Source: Patiriisocius sp047731265
Lineage (GTDB): Bacteria > Bacteroidota > Bacteroidia > Flavobacteriales > Flavobacteriaceae
DNA: 64,000 bases
Assembly: GCF_047731265.1 (NCBI RefSeq)
Contig: NZ_CP159835.1
Location: forward strand, 2,666,001 to 2,730,000
Reading direction: 5' to 3'
Below, one piece after another: positions 1 through 8,975 of the stretch. The position numbers were made by a program, and so were the translations under genes. How positions within the stretch are numbered: position 1 is the first letter of the stretch; each line of letters opens with the position of its first letter. The notes under the pieces were generated by a model that ran no database searches, was not told the DNA's origin, and saw nothing but the letters and a program-made list of their open reading frames with translations.

Positions 1-312
1 AGTGCCATTGGGGCAAGCGGCGCAGTAATGGGAGTCTTGTATTCGGCTATTCTATTTAAACCTACCATGGTTATTAATTTTATTATACCTGCTTGGTTAT
101 TTGGGCTGGCATATTTGTTGTATTCCGTATGGGCAATGAAAAAAAATGCAGACAACATTGGTCACGATGCTCACATTGGAGGTGCTATTGGTGGATTAGG
201 TTTAACGATTGCCTTTGCTCCCTCCCTTTTAGGAACTAGTTTATGGGTGGTTTTACTGATGGCAGCGCCTATTGTATTGTTGTTTATTATGCATAAAATT
301 GGAAAAATTTAA
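1..312 (+). CDS. Rhomboid family intramembrane serine protease, C-terminal part
   Basis: This is the C-terminal half of a rhomboid protease; the gene enters from the left edge, so its start is missing. The first codons read GASGAVMG, the GxSG motif carrying the catalytic serine (codon 6), and the catalytic histidine lies in HDAHIGG at codon 58, so both members of the Ser-His dyad are present. Hydrophobic helices surround both. Rhomboids cut transmembrane substrates inside the membrane; the substrate cannot be predicted here. The frame is open from base 1 and the stop lies 10 bases before the next gene, so the two may be co-transcribed. Confidence 0.88.
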   Translation, partial: SAIGASGAVMGVLYSAILFKPTMVINFIIPAWLFGLAYLLYSVWAMKKNADNIGHDAHIGGAIGGLGLTIAFAPSLLGTSLWVVLLMAAPIVLLFIMHKIGKI

Positions 313-322
313 ATATTTAATA

Positions 323-1003
323 ATGAAGAAAATCTATCTATTGGTACTGGTATTAATCAGCACACTAACTTTGGCTCAATCAGACAAAAAACCTGCTATT
401 GATGTTTCAGGAGAAGGTATCGTGAACATAATTCCAGATCAAGTAACCATTATGGTTCGCGCGGAGAATACGGGGCGTGATGCTCAAAGTGTGAAAATAG
501 AAAATGATCGCATTGTAGATCAAGTTTTTCAGTCACTCAAGAAAAATAATATTGATGCAAAGGATATTCAGACGGACTATGTGAGGCTCAATAAAAACTA
601 TGAATACAACACAAAAACGTATAATTATGCTGCAAATCAAGCAATATCTATAAGGCTGAAAGATTTAGGTAAATATGAAACGGTAATGAATAGTTTGTTA
701 GAAAGCGGCATTAATAGAGTTGACGGCGTTTCTTTTACATCTTCAGACCAAGCGCAATTAGAACAGGAAGCACGAAAAAAAGCGGTCGCAAATGCTAAAA
801 TGAAAGCACAAGATTATGCTGGTGTTTTGTCTCAAGAAGTAGGAAAAGCAATTCATATAAGCGAGTTTCAGCAATCATCCTCACCACAGCCGATGTATCG
901 TGCCATGTCAATGGATAGTGAAATGGCTGGAGGACAACAAACCATCGCACCGGGAGAAATGGAAATTAAAGTGCGTGTAAACATTAGTTTTGAGTTGTTT
1001 TAG
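323..1003 (+). CDS. SIMPL (DUF541) domain periplasmic protein
   Basis: The protein has 226 residues and starts with a signal peptide (MKKIYLLVLVLISTLTLAQ). The rest is a single SIMPL/DUF541 domain: it opens with IDVSGEGIVNIIPDQVTIMV, has the middle ARKKAVANAKMKAQDYAGVL helix, and ends in the typical beta strand MEIKVRVNISFEL. SIMPL proteins are periplasmic or outer-membrane associated and of uncertain molecular function; some are linked to oxidative stress resistance. The ATG at 323 is chosen over an upstream alternative because the signal peptide begins there. It follows the rhomboid gene by 10 bases. Confidence 0.85.
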   Translation: MKKIYLLVLVLISTLTLAQSDKKPAIDVSGEGIVNIIPDQVTIMVRAENTGRDAQSVKIENDRIVDQVFQSLKKNNIDAKDIQTDYVRLNKNYEYNTKTYNYAANQAISIRLKDLGKYETVMNSLLESGINRVDGVSFTSSDQAQLEQEARKKAVANAKMKAQDYAGVLSQEVGKAIHISEFQQSSSPQPMYRAMSMDSEMAGGQQTIAPGEMEIKVRVNISFELF

Positions 1004-1143
1004 TTGTGAGTTTTTAGTTTTGGAGGCAAGGAGGTATTATGAGGCCTATAAATCGATTTTTTCAACGTTATCTTAAACGTAGTTTTATCTAAAATTCCAA
1101 TAAATTTGTAAGGTAATAGCGATGTATTAAGATTAACCCAAAT

Positions 1144-1182
1144 AAAAAAGCAGGTCTAAACTTAGTTTAGACCTGCTTTTTT
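1144..1182. terminator. Bidirectional intrinsic terminator
   Basis: A perfect 12-bp stem GCAGGTCTAAAC (1150-1161) pairs with 1165-1176 around a 3-base loop, with six A on the left and six T on the right. It lies between the convergent SIMPL and TlpA-like genes and can serve both. Confidence 0.9.
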
Positions 1183-1183
1183 A

Positions 1184-2290
1184 TTACTGATTCAACAATT
1201 CACCAATCTTTTTACCTAATGCAGGACCACGTAAATTTTTAGCTACAATGATTCCGTTTTCATCAATTAAGAAGGTTGCTGGGATAGAGCGAACACTGTA
1301 TTGTTTTGCTATTGGTTCTTTCCAGCCTTTTAAGTTTGATACATGATGCCAGTCCATCTTGTCCTGTTCAATGGCCTGTTTCCATCGGCTTTCTTGTCCA
1401 GCTTTGTCCAATGAAACACTAATAATATTTAACCCTTTGTCATGAAATTCTTCATATACTCTTACAACATTTGGGTTTTCTGCACGGCACGGTCTACACC
1501 AAGATGCCCAGAAGTCTATTATTGTGTATTTTCCCATTATATCTGCTAATGCAAGATCTTTTCCTTCAGGGGTTTTAGCTGAAAACGCTGGTGCTTTGCC
1601 GCCAACATCAGAGTTTTTTATATTCTTGGCTATTTCCTTTATTTCTTTCGCAATAGAATTTTCAGCAATCTTAGGATTAAATCCTTCAACTAATTTCCCA
1701 GCTTCAACAGCGTTAATTTGCTTTGAGTTTAGCATTTCAGAAACCAACATCAAAGCGAATAATGAGTTTGGATTTTCCTTGATAAATTTATTCTTGTAAA
1801 TCGATTCTTTTTGAGTTAACAAAACATTGTCTTGTTGTATTTTTCTCGCAGTTTCAGAATCTTGATTTTTAGCGGCTTTTTGATAGGCTTGGCTATTTTC
1901 CGTTTTCTTATTTATGAAGTATTTTAGTTTTTGATTGAAACTTCGGTAGTTATCGTTTTGTTGGTTTCCAGTAATAAAAGAGCTTTGGATACTGTCTTTA
2001 TAAATCGTAGCAGTAAGGTCATCATTTTCTGGAAAAAACAAAATACTGCTGTTGTTTACTACTAAATAGTTAATGGATGCTTCTTCAATAATATCAAAAG
2101 TTCCAGAAAATTTCTCATTGGAAATTGTAAGTGTGTCTAAAACCTTGGTTTGGTTATCGCTTATTGCGTAAACCATTACCTTGGTGCCGTCATCAACACC
2201 TCGAGCGGTACCGGATAGGGTATATTTTGTACTGTCCTTGGAGCAAGAAAATAGTACCGTTACGACTAAAAGTAAAATAAGATTTTTCAT
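1184..2290 (-). CDS. TlpA-like thioredoxin-fold lipoprotein with N-terminal DUF4369-like domain
   Basis: A 368-residue lipoprotein: the signal ends in a lipobox (VTVLFSC, Cys16), followed by a beta-rich N-terminal domain of the DUF4369 type and a helical linker. Residues about 230-368 are a TlpA/AhpC-TSA thioredoxin fold with the redox motif WCRPC (Cys265 and Cys268) and the cis-proline segment SIPATF. Proteins of this layout sit in the periplasm anchored to a membrane and act as thiol-disulfide reductases or in redox supply for other envelope proteins. It stands alone, convergent with the SIMPL gene and sharing its terminator. The active site is complete, so it is probably functional; the partner is unknown. 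Confidence 0.88.
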   Translation of the reverse strand: MKNLILLLVVTVLFSCSKDSTKYTLSGTARGVDDGTKVMVYAISDNQTKVLDTLTISNEKFSGTFDIIEEASINYLVVNNSSILFFPENDDLTATIYKDSIQSSFITGNQQNDNYRSFNQKLKYFINKKTENSQAYQKAAKNQDSETARKIQQDNVLLTQKESIYKNKFIKENPNSLFALMLVSEMLNSKQINAVEAGKLVEGFNPKIAENSIAKEIKEIAKNIKNSDVGGKAPAFSAKTPEGKDLALADIMGKYTIIDFWASWCRPCRAENPNVVRVYEEFHDKGLNIISVSLDKAGQESRWKQAIEQDKMDWHHVSNLKGWKEPIAKQYSVRSIPATFLIDENGIIVAKNLRGPALGKKIGELLNQ

Positions 2291-2473
2291 AGGTAAATGC
2301 GCTAATTATTTTTGTAATACTTGTTTGTTATAAGAAAATATTTGTGACGATGTAACGCTTTCTGTATGCGTACGTCCTACAATTTATTATAGCTTACAAA
2401 AATAGTGTTATTTTTTAAAATGAAATGTGTCATTAATTATTTGTTAATTGGCCATTGGTAACGTTTACTTAGC

Positions 2474-2481
2474 TATTTTTG
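2474..2481 (+). promoter_or_regulatory. Putative Bacteroidota -7 promoter box
   Basis: TATTTTTG fits the Bacteroidota -7 consensus TAnnTTTG and lies 31 bases before the ATG of the GAF-domain gene. TTG triplets at 2448 and 2455 are candidate -33 elements, though neither gives the ideal spacing. Confidence 0.45.
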
Positions 2482-2511
2482 CATATATTTATTTAGTCTA
2501 ACGTATTGATA

Positions 2512-4881
2512 ATGAATTCATCGAAAGAAAGTTTCCCATTAAAAGTTGAAATTGGTTTTAAAAAAGTTTTTGACCAATATAGAGAGCGGTTGTCTAGTAA
2601 TAATAAACTTGTTAAACAACGCGCAGAAGTAATTCTTGATATTGCTGAAAAATATCCAGAACTTTCCGATGGTATTTCAGAGAAAGAATCATTGAACAAA
2701 TACCTGCCACAATTGGATTTGATCCTTGAAGATATATTTTCTACAATTTTAGAAAACAATGAGATCAAGGTTGCGAGTGCACCCTATAGCGATACCATTT
2801 TTAAATCTTCTGAGCGTTATAAAAAAATTGTAAAAACTGCTGGTGATAATTTTGAGCCAAAGCTTAATAGTCTAAGTGATGATGAGTATTACATTCTTGG
2901 ATGTGTAATTATCATGAATTTTTGTTATGGGTTTAATACAGATTTTAAAAGACCACTTTATTATAAAATTCCAGATGAACAGGGAATAGATAGAATGTAT
3001 CGTCTTATTTATAATGCAGATTTTGTAGATATTATTAAAACTAAAAATGCACCAGATTTTACCAAAGATGATTTTGAAGAATTACTAGATAATTTTGACA
3101 ATCTTCCTTTATGGAAAGAGAAGTTTCCTCCGCAAAGTTATATTTTTAGAGGATTTATTTTGGCTAACATGTTTGATGTTACGGCAGATGTAAATATATC
3201 TGAGTTCAAAGCAAACTTGCTAGATCATAATGCCAGTAAAACCTTATTGAGTGAAAATTTTAAAAATATTTTTAGATCTTTATTTAATTGTACAGATTTG
3301 GAATTAGGATTTTCAGAATTTAATGAAGAAGAAAACCTATTAGAACAAGGGCTCTATAATAACATTACTAGTTTTGTACTCGATGGTGAACAATCGTTAT
3401 TAAGTAATGTAGCCTTGTGCCAAACATCCTATTTTAAGCTCTTTAAGAAAAATGAGTTTTATACGATTTCAAGTGCCTCTAGATACCATAAGTTATATCC
3501 AGAAAATGTGTTATACAAAAAATTAGTAAATCAAGGGATGGATAGTGCGATTTTAGCACCTATTGTTGATGATGGAAAATTATTAGGTATTTTAGAGTTA
3601 GCCTCACCCACAAAAAATAAATTAAATTCTATAAATGCGAATAAGTTAAAGGATATAATGTCCTATTTAGAATCTCATGTAATACAATCTAAAGACCGCG
3701 TAAATAGCGAATTGGAATTAATAATCCAAGAAGAATGTACTTCTATACATGCTAGTGTTCATTGGCGATTTAAGCAAGAGGCAAAACGATATGTACAGAC
3801 TATTGCTAGTGGAAACCAAGCTTTTTTTAATGAAGCTGTTTTTGAAAATGTGTATCCACTTTTTGGGCAAATAGATATAAAAGGATCTAGCGAGGCACGC
3901 AACCTTGCCGTTAAAGCAGACCTTGACTTACAATTAACGCACGTTCAAAAAATAATAGAGAAAATATACCTTCTTGAAAAGTTGCCAATTTACGAACAAT
4001 TAGGTTTTAGAATAACTGAATTTCTAGAGGATGTAAATTCAAATTTTCAAGTCGATAGTGAACGTACCATACTTAAGTTTTTGAAGAGCGAGATCATTCC
4101 CTTGTTTAAACATTTATCTGGTAAAAAAGAATCATTAAAAGCCTTAGTTAAAGAATACCGAACCCTTGTAGATAGTGGTACTGGTTTTGTCTATAAACAT
4201 CGCAAAGACTATGATGAATCTGTCATGAGCATTAACAAACGTATGGCTTCTGTCTTAGATAAGAAACAAAAGGAAGCCCAGCAAATGTACCCTCATTATT
4301 TTGAGCGTTTTAAAACAGATGGTGTAGAGCATAATATGTACATAGGGGAATCCATTACTAAGAATAATAGTTTTAATAAAGTGTACTTGTATAATTTACG
4401 CCTCTGGCAGTTGCAAGTAATGTGCGAAATGGAAAACAGTTATTATAAATTGAAAGAAACATTACAAATGCCCTTAGATGTAGCTTCTATGGTTCTTGTT
4501 TTTAATACGCCATTATCGTTGCGATTTAGAATGGATGAAAAACGATTTGATGTAGATGGCACCTACAATGCACGTTACGAGGTTATTAAGAAACGTGTGG
4601 ATAAAGCGAATATAAAAGGTACCACAGAGCGCATTACACAGGCAGGTAAAATTGCAATCATCTATTCTCAAAAGGAAGACGAAAAAGAATACCTCAAGTA
4701 TATCAAGTTTTTACAAACCAAAAAGCACTTGGACGAAGAGATCGAAATTCTTGACCTAGAAGATTTACAAGGAGTAACAGGTTTAAAAGCCATTAGAGTT
4801 CCCATACTGTATACCAGGGGAAAAGAAAACAATAAAGAGTATTATACCTATGAGGATTTGATTTCTCATATTGAGAGTTAA
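2512..4881 (+). CDS. Large GAF-domain protein of unknown role
   Basis: This 789-residue soluble protein has no signal peptide or membrane segment. Residues about 275-400 look like a GAF small-molecule sensing domain (SLLSNVALCQTSYFKLFKKN through ILAPIVDDGKLLGILELASP). The N-terminal 270 residues and the long helical C-terminal half (about 400-789) match no domain I can name; the C-terminus ends in an alpha/beta segment (IRVPILYTRGKENN). There is no kinase, cyclase or output domain. The ATG at 2512 follows a -7-like box. I recognise the type as a conserved flavobacterial GAF protein but cannot assign a function. Confidence 0.75.
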   Translation: MNSSKESFPLKVEIGFKKVFDQYRERLSSNNKLVKQRAEVILDIAEKYPELSDGISEKESLNKYLPQLDLILEDIFSTILENNEIKVASAPYSDTIFKSSERYKKIVKTAGDNFEPKLNSLSDDEYYILGCVIIMNFCYGFNTDFKRPLYYKIPDEQGIDRMYRLIYNADFVDIIKTKNAPDFTKDDFEELLDNFDNLPLWKEKFPPQSYIFRGFILANMFDVTADVNISEFKANLLDHNASKTLLSENFKNIFRSLFNCTDLELGFSEFNEEENLLEQGLYNNITSFVLDGEQSLLSNVALCQTSYFKLFKKNEFYTISSASRYHKLYPENVLYKKLVNQGMDSAILAPIVDDGKLLGILELASPTKNKLNSINANKLKDIMSYLESHVIQSKDRVNSELELIIQEECTSIHASVHWRFKQEAKRYVQTIASGNQAFFNEAVFENVYPLFGQIDIKGSSEARNLAVKADLDLQLTHVQKIIEKIYLLEKLPIYEQLGFRITEFLEDVNSNFQVDSERTILKFLKSEIIPLFKHLSGKKESLKALVKEYRTLVDSGTGFVYKHRKDYDESVMSINKRMASVLDKKQKEAQQMYPHYFERFKTDGVEHNMYIGESITKNNSFNKVYLYNLRLWQLQVMCEMENSYYKLKETLQMPLDVASMVLVFNTPLSLRFRMDEKRFDVDGTYNARYEVIKKRVDKANIKGTTERITQAGKIAIIYSQKEDEKEYLKYIKFLQTKKHLDEEIEILDLEDLQGVTGLKAIRVPILYTRGKENNKEYYTYEDLISHIES

Positions 4882-4902
4882 ATTACTTTCTTTTTAGAAC
4901 TG

Positions 4903-4937
4903 AAAAAATCCAATCATTTTTACGATTGGATTTTTTT
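4903..4937. terminator. Bidirectional intrinsic terminator
   Basis: AAAAAATCCAATC (4903-4915) pairs with GATTGGATTTTTT (4924-4936). It separates the convergent GAF and S41 genes. Confidence 0.88.
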
Positions 4938-4951
4938 ATATGAGTTATTTG

Positions 4952-6349
4952 TTAGTCAACAACCATAACACCCTCCAATAAATTACCCATATTACTATCT
5001 CCAACCTCCTTCAATACGCTGAAATTATAGTTTGGGCTTCGGGTAGTTGCAATTTCTGCGATTGCCGCTGCTAGGAGTGGTTCATTTTCGGCTCCTAAAA
5101 TACCCAAGTTAGCGAAGTCTTCTCGCAATGAAATATCAGGGACTAATCCATCAATAAAATCAGTGTTTCCAGTGGCATTTAGCGTTTTAAAAACCAAAGG
5201 TAGCATGGCATAGGTATGCGTTAGGTTGGCTTGCGATCTACTAAAGATAGGCGCCGGAGCATCGTATAGTAAAAAGGAAGCTTGAAATTTCCCTGTTGTA
5301 TCGTCTCCCACTTGTTTAACATCAATATAAGGAGTAAGACCGTTAATTACTAATTCGCTTGCAGAGGCAGTCCTATTAGTGGTAAGAATATACACTTGGC
5401 TTAGATTTAAACTGTTGATGGCATCGCCGTTGCTAATTTCAGTATTAAAGAGTCCTGGTGCAGAAAATTCTTCCTGACGGTCTGCGTTCCATTCTTCAGT
5501 ATAAAATGTTTGATTGTTAAACTGTCCTGTGATCATTGCAGATAAATCTACTGCTGTTTCAACAGAGCCACCTCCATTATAACGAAGGTCTAAAACTAGA
5601 TGCTGAATTCCTTCACTTTGAAATTGAGCAAATGCTGCGTTTAATTGTGGGTCAAAATCTCGTGTAAAGGCATTGTACATTAAATAACCAATACGTTCAC
5701 CATTTACGACTATCGTTCTTTGAAGGTACACTGGGTTTTCAGTGTATGCTGTTTTTGTTAGTTCGATAGTTACATTTGTTGGAGTTACTGAAGTACCATC
5801 ATAGGTAGCAAGACCAATAGTATAGGTGTCTGGTGATAAAAGACTTCTGAAGTTTGTTTCGGTAAGTTGTTCTCCATTAATGGTGTTGAAAATATCGCCT
5901 CTTTGTAAAGCTACCGCAGCAGCATCTGTATTAGGGAGAATGTAACGCACATAGCCAAAAACATTTCCACTTCCGTCAGGGTATAGCACTAGACCGTATT
6001 CCATTCCGTTGTTTAGGGTAACACCGCCCAATGCATTTTCTAATTCGATATAATCAGCTACTAAAATACTGAAGCGATCTTGGTCAGACTTTAAATAGTC
6101 AAAAAATGCTTCGGGGGAACCATAACTATTAATGAAGGCGCTTTTTGTCTCCTCAGAAGCAAAGGCGTCGTTAGCAAGCTCTGGAGTATCTGCTTTATAC
6201 AAATAAAAATAGTTGAGTCCACGATATATAAAATCTTGGATGGTTGCGTTGGATGCAGAATTAGGCTTGATATTATCATCTAAATCTTCAAAACAAGAAA
6301 TAGTAGTAAAGAAAACAGACAGCAAAAGTAGGTAGTATAATTTTTTCAT
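4952..6349 (-). CDS. S41 family C-terminal processing peptidase, lipoprotein
   Basis: A 465-residue lipoprotein: MKKLYYLLLLSVFFTTISC ends in a lipobox, and the ATG at 6349 is chosen because the signal begins there. A PDZ-like region (FGYVRYILPNTDAAAVALQR, then GDIFNTINGEQL) precedes the peptidase core, which carries LDLRYNGGGSV, the serine motif TASASE near residue 330 and the catalytic lysine in DDTTGK near residue 352. S41 enzymes cut proteins near their C-termini using a Ser-Lys dyad; as a lipoprotein it would act in the envelope. Monocistronic. Confidence 0.88.
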   Translation of the reverse strand: MKKLYYLLLLSVFFTTISCFEDLDDNIKPNSASNATIQDFIYRGLNYFYLYKADTPELANDAFASEETKSAFINSYGSPEAFFDYLKSDQDRFSILVADYIELENALGGVTLNNGMEYGLVLYPDGSGNVFGYVRYILPNTDAAAVALQRGDIFNTINGEQLTETNFRSLLSPDTYTIGLATYDGTSVTPTNVTIELTKTAYTENPVYLQRTIVVNGERIGYLMYNAFTRDFDPQLNAAFAQFQSEGIQHLVLDLRYNGGGSVETAVDLSAMITGQFNNQTFYTEEWNADRQEEFSAPGLFNTEISNGDAINSLNLSQVYILTTNRTASASELVINGLTPYIDVKQVGDDTTGKFQASFLLYDAPAPIFSRSQANLTHTYAMLPLVFKTLNATGNTDFIDGLVPDISLREDFANLGILGAENEPLLAAAIAEIATTRSPNYNFSVLKEVGDSNMGNLLEGVMVVD

Positions 6350-6730
6350 GATGAAGCAATAATTTGTTGCAATATACAATGGGTACTGTTTAAACTACTA
6401 AAATAGGGACAATATTGTAAATGATAAAACAATGGGAAAATTGATTGGTAAATTTGGTGGTTTTAGGAAGAAATATTTTGAAACTTTATAGCAATGAGGA
6501 TAATACCCCAAATAGCTTCCCTTAAGGTGAGGGGCTAACAGCTGTTTACTTTATTTGAAAAAGTCTCTCCTTAAGGGGAGGTTTAGAAGGATGAAATCTA
6601 GTTGGTCAACTTTTTCATTAATTTCATAAAATAATTTGCGATGAGATGTTACAAATCTAAAACTAACTCGTCAACAATATAGAACGCTTTAAAAAGGTTT
6701 TCGAAACTGACACTAACCAAGTCAAAACAA
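6350..6730. other. Intergenic region with GC-rich palindromic repeats
   Basis: No gene is visible in this gap between divergent transcription units. At 6515-6582 it holds two short palindromic segments built on a CTTAAG centre between C and G runs (CCCTTAAGGTGAGGGG and CTCCTTAAGGGGAG). Related elements occur near 18.97, 40.36 and 48.23 kb. The end of the gap should contain the promoter of the sigma-factor operon. Confidence 0.55.
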
Positions 6731-7237
6731 ATGAAACAGAAAGAGTTTTTACAAACTACGATGCCTTTTAAAGATAGGCTGTATAGAATCGCAAAACGAT
6801 TTCTAGTTTCTAGCGATGAAGCTGAAGATGCAGTTCAAGAGATTTATTTGAAATTATGGAGGGGGAAAGAAAAATTGAAAAATTATAAAAGTCCCGAAGC
6901 ATTTGCCATTACAATGACTAAAAATTATTGTCTCGACAGATTAAAATCCAAACAAGCTTCAAATTTGAAGATTGTTCATAATAATTACGAAAACCATCAA
7001 AATCTTGAAAATCAGATAGAAGCAAATGATGGCGTAGCGCTGGTTTTTAAAATTATGGATACGCTTCCAAATCAAGAGAAAATGGTACTTCATCTTAGAG
7101 ATGTCGAACAATTAGAATTTGATGAAATTGCAAAAATGATAGATAGCAATCCCACAGCAGTGCGCGTAGCATTGTCAAGGGCAAGAAAAAAAGTGAGAGA
7201 TCAACTCATAAAACAACACAATTATGGAATTCAATAG
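6731..7237 (+). CDS. ECF-type RNA polymerase sigma factor
   Basis: A 168-residue sigma-70 family factor of the extracytoplasmic-function type. Region 2 is visible at residues 12-75 (FKDRLYRIAKRFLVSSDEAEDAVQEIYLKLWRG) and region 4 at about 110-160 (LPNQEKMVLHLRDVEQLEFDEIAKMI, then a helix-turn-helix with ALSRARKKVR). It is the first gene of a four-gene operon: the next gene overlaps it by 14 bases and two DUF4252 genes follow. By analogy with similar operons it probably responds to an envelope signal and regulates its own operon, with the overlapping membrane protein as the likely restraining partner. Confidence 0.92.
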   Translation: MKQKEFLQTTMPFKDRLYRIAKRFLVSSDEAEDAVQEIYLKLWRGKEKLKNYKSPEAFAITMTKNYCLDRLKSKQASNLKIVHNNYENHQNLENQIEANDGVALVFKIMDTLPNQEKMVLHLRDVEQLEFDEIAKMIDSNPTAVRVALSRARKKVRDQLIKQHNYGIQ

Positions 7238-7661
7238 CGTTAAGGCATTATTAGATGCTTATTTTGAAGGAAACACAACAATAGCCCAAGAACAAGAGTT
7301 GCTGGATTATTTTAATGGTACTCAAATAGAGGCATCACTACAATCGTATGCACCCTTGTTTAAAAGTTTTAAAGCATCAAGAGCAGAGGTTTCTGAAAGT
7401 ACTTTTGAAATTCCTAAAGAGAATGTTGACAACCGTTGGTGGCTTACAATTGCCGCGGCAATTGTAATGATTTTAGGAGTTACTGGTTTTGTATACAACA
7501 GTAATAACTTACTTTCTGCAGAACAACACCAAGCACTAACCGCGCTAAAACAAAGCCAAGAAGCAATGCAATTACTGTCTCAAAATTTAAATAAAGGCAC
7601 TAAAACATTGTTGTTTACCAATCAATTTGAATTACATAAAAACAAAATTTTTAATAAATAA
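7224..7661 (+). CDS. Single-pass membrane protein, probable anti-sigma partner
   Basis: A 145-residue protein whose start lies inside the end of the sigma-factor gene (14-base overlap), indicating translational coupling. Residues 1-70 are cytoplasmic, with acidic helical segments that could bind sigma. A single membrane helix follows (WWLTIAAAIVMILGVTGFVY, about residues 72-91), then a short periplasmic tail. This is the layout of a small anti-sigma factor, but there is no conserved zinc-binding motif, so the role is inferred from position and topology only. Confidence 0.6.
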   Translation: MEFNSVKALLDAYFEGNTTIAQEQELLDYFNGTQIEASLQSYAPLFKSFKASRAEVSESTFEIPKENVDNRWWLTIAAAIVMILGVTGFVYNSNNLLSAEQHQALTALKQSQEAMQLLSQNLNKGTKTLLFTNQFELHKNKIFNK

Positions 7662-7684
7662 TACAAACCCTAAAACTAAATAAA

Positions 7685-8218
7685 ATGAAAAATATAACGA
7701 TGCTTTTAATCCTATTAGTAAGTCCATTAATTGCAAGTGCACAAGGAGCATTTGATTCTTTCGAGAATGAAAAAGACGTTACCAGCGTTGTGGTAACAAA
7801 GAATATGTTTAAACTTTTAAGCAAGATGGATCTGGATTCTACAGACCCTGAAGCAAAGGAATATTTAGATATGGTAGACAACCTTAATGATATTAAGATT
7901 TTTACAACAGATAATCCAGAAGTTGCCAAAAGAATGAGCGCCACGGTTAATGGATACATCAAAAACTCATCTACGTTAAGCGAATTAATGCGCGTTAAAG
8001 ACGAAGGTAACAATATTAGGTTTTACTCTAAAGAAGGAAAGAATGAAAATTTTGTGAGCGAGTTATTGATGCACATGGATGGTGTGAAAGACGGAAAACC
8101 AATGACCGTAGTGATGAGTATTACTGGAAATATTGATCTTAAACAAATAGGCAAATTAACCGAAGACCTCAACATACCAGGAAGTAATGAGTTAAAGAAT
8201 ATAAAAAGCAATAATTAA
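7685..8218 (+). CDS. DUF4252 domain exported protein
   Basis: A 177-residue protein with a cleavable signal (MKNITMLLILLVSPLIASAQ) and one DUF4252 domain: SVVVTKNMFKLLSKM, a central IKIFTTDNPEVAKRM segment, and a last part VVMSITGNIDLKQIGKLTED. DUF4252 proteins are Bacteroidota-specific and regularly encoded behind ECF sigma factors; the molecular function is unknown. It lies 23 bases after the putative anti-sigma gene and is paralogous to the next gene. Confidence 0.82.
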   Translation: MKNITMLLILLVSPLIASAQGAFDSFENEKDVTSVVVTKNMFKLLSKMDLDSTDPEAKEYLDMVDNLNDIKIFTTDNPEVAKRMSATVNGYIKNSSTLSELMRVKDEGNNIRFYSKEGKNENFVSELLMHMDGVKDGKPMTVVMSITGNIDLKQIGKLTEDLNIPGSNELKNIKSNN

Positions 8219-8342
8219 TGTTACAAGTTAAAAGTTCATAAGCGTTTAACCTTTAACTCCACTAGAAGTTTTCTAATTACTGAAAATTTTTCGTTTACAA
8301 TTTAGTTTAATTAGTAAAAACCAATCCCAAAATATAAAAATC

Positions 8343-8885
8343 ATGGTAACCATTATCAAATATATCTTAGCCTTCACGCTCGCATCTTTAACATTAATGA
8401 GTTGCGACACCAGTAAATCGTTACAATCGTACATCGTAGATAAACAAGAAGACGATCGTTTTATGAAAATTGATCTTGCTACAAGTTTGCTAACCGAAAT
8501 GGAATCTCTTCCAGAGGATCAAAAAATGATTTTAAAAACGGTTAAGAAAATGAATGTGGTTGCCTATCCTAAAAAAGAAGGAACCGATGCAGAATACAAT
8601 ACGGAAAAAGATAGATTGTCTGTGATTTTCGATCAAGAACAATACAAGCAGTTGGGTTCTTTCAATGTAAATGGTCAAAATGTATCACTTATGTATTTAG
8701 GAGACGAAAACGCGATTGATGAGGTTATCGTCTACGGAAGAGATGACGATAAAGGACTAGTAGTATTTAGATTATTGGGAGATGAAATGAATCCTTCAGA
8801 ACTTATTAAACTTTCAAACGTAATCGAAAAAGGAGATCTGGATTTGTCAAAACTCGCAGGAATGGAAGACATATTTAAAGAATAA
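8343..8885 (+). CDS. DUF4252 domain lipoprotein
   Basis: A 180-residue DUF4252 paralogue of the preceding gene, here as a lipoprotein (lipobox SLTLMSC, Cys at about residue 21). The domain ends with the typical GLVVFRLLGDEMNPSELIKL segment. The 124-base gap before it contains no hairpin, so it is probably the last gene of the sigma-factor operon, which ends at the strong terminator at 8929. Function unknown; the pairing of one soluble and one lipid-anchored copy suggests an envelope complex. Confidence 0.8.
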   Translation: MVTIIKYILAFTLASLTLMSCDTSKSLQSYIVDKQEDDRFMKIDLATSLLTEMESLPEDQKMILKTVKKMNVVAYPKKEGTDAEYNTEKDRLSVIFDQEQYKQLGSFNVNGQNVSLMYLGDENAIDEVIVYGRDDDKGLVVFRLLGDEMNPSELIKLSNVIEKGDLDLSKLAGMEDIFKE

Positions 8886-8928
8886 AACTGACACTTAATG
8901 GTGACGCCCAAGCTTGTCGATGGGAAAT

Positions 8929-8959
8929 AAAAAAAGCCTCACATTGTGAGGCTTTTTTT
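8929..8959. terminator. Bidirectional intrinsic terminator
   Basis: Stem GCCTCAC (8936-8942) pairs with GTGAGGC (8946-8952), flanked by seven A and seven T. It ends the DUF4252 operon and the convergent purB gene. Confidence 0.92.
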
Positions 8960-8975
8960 ATGGGTAGAATAAAAC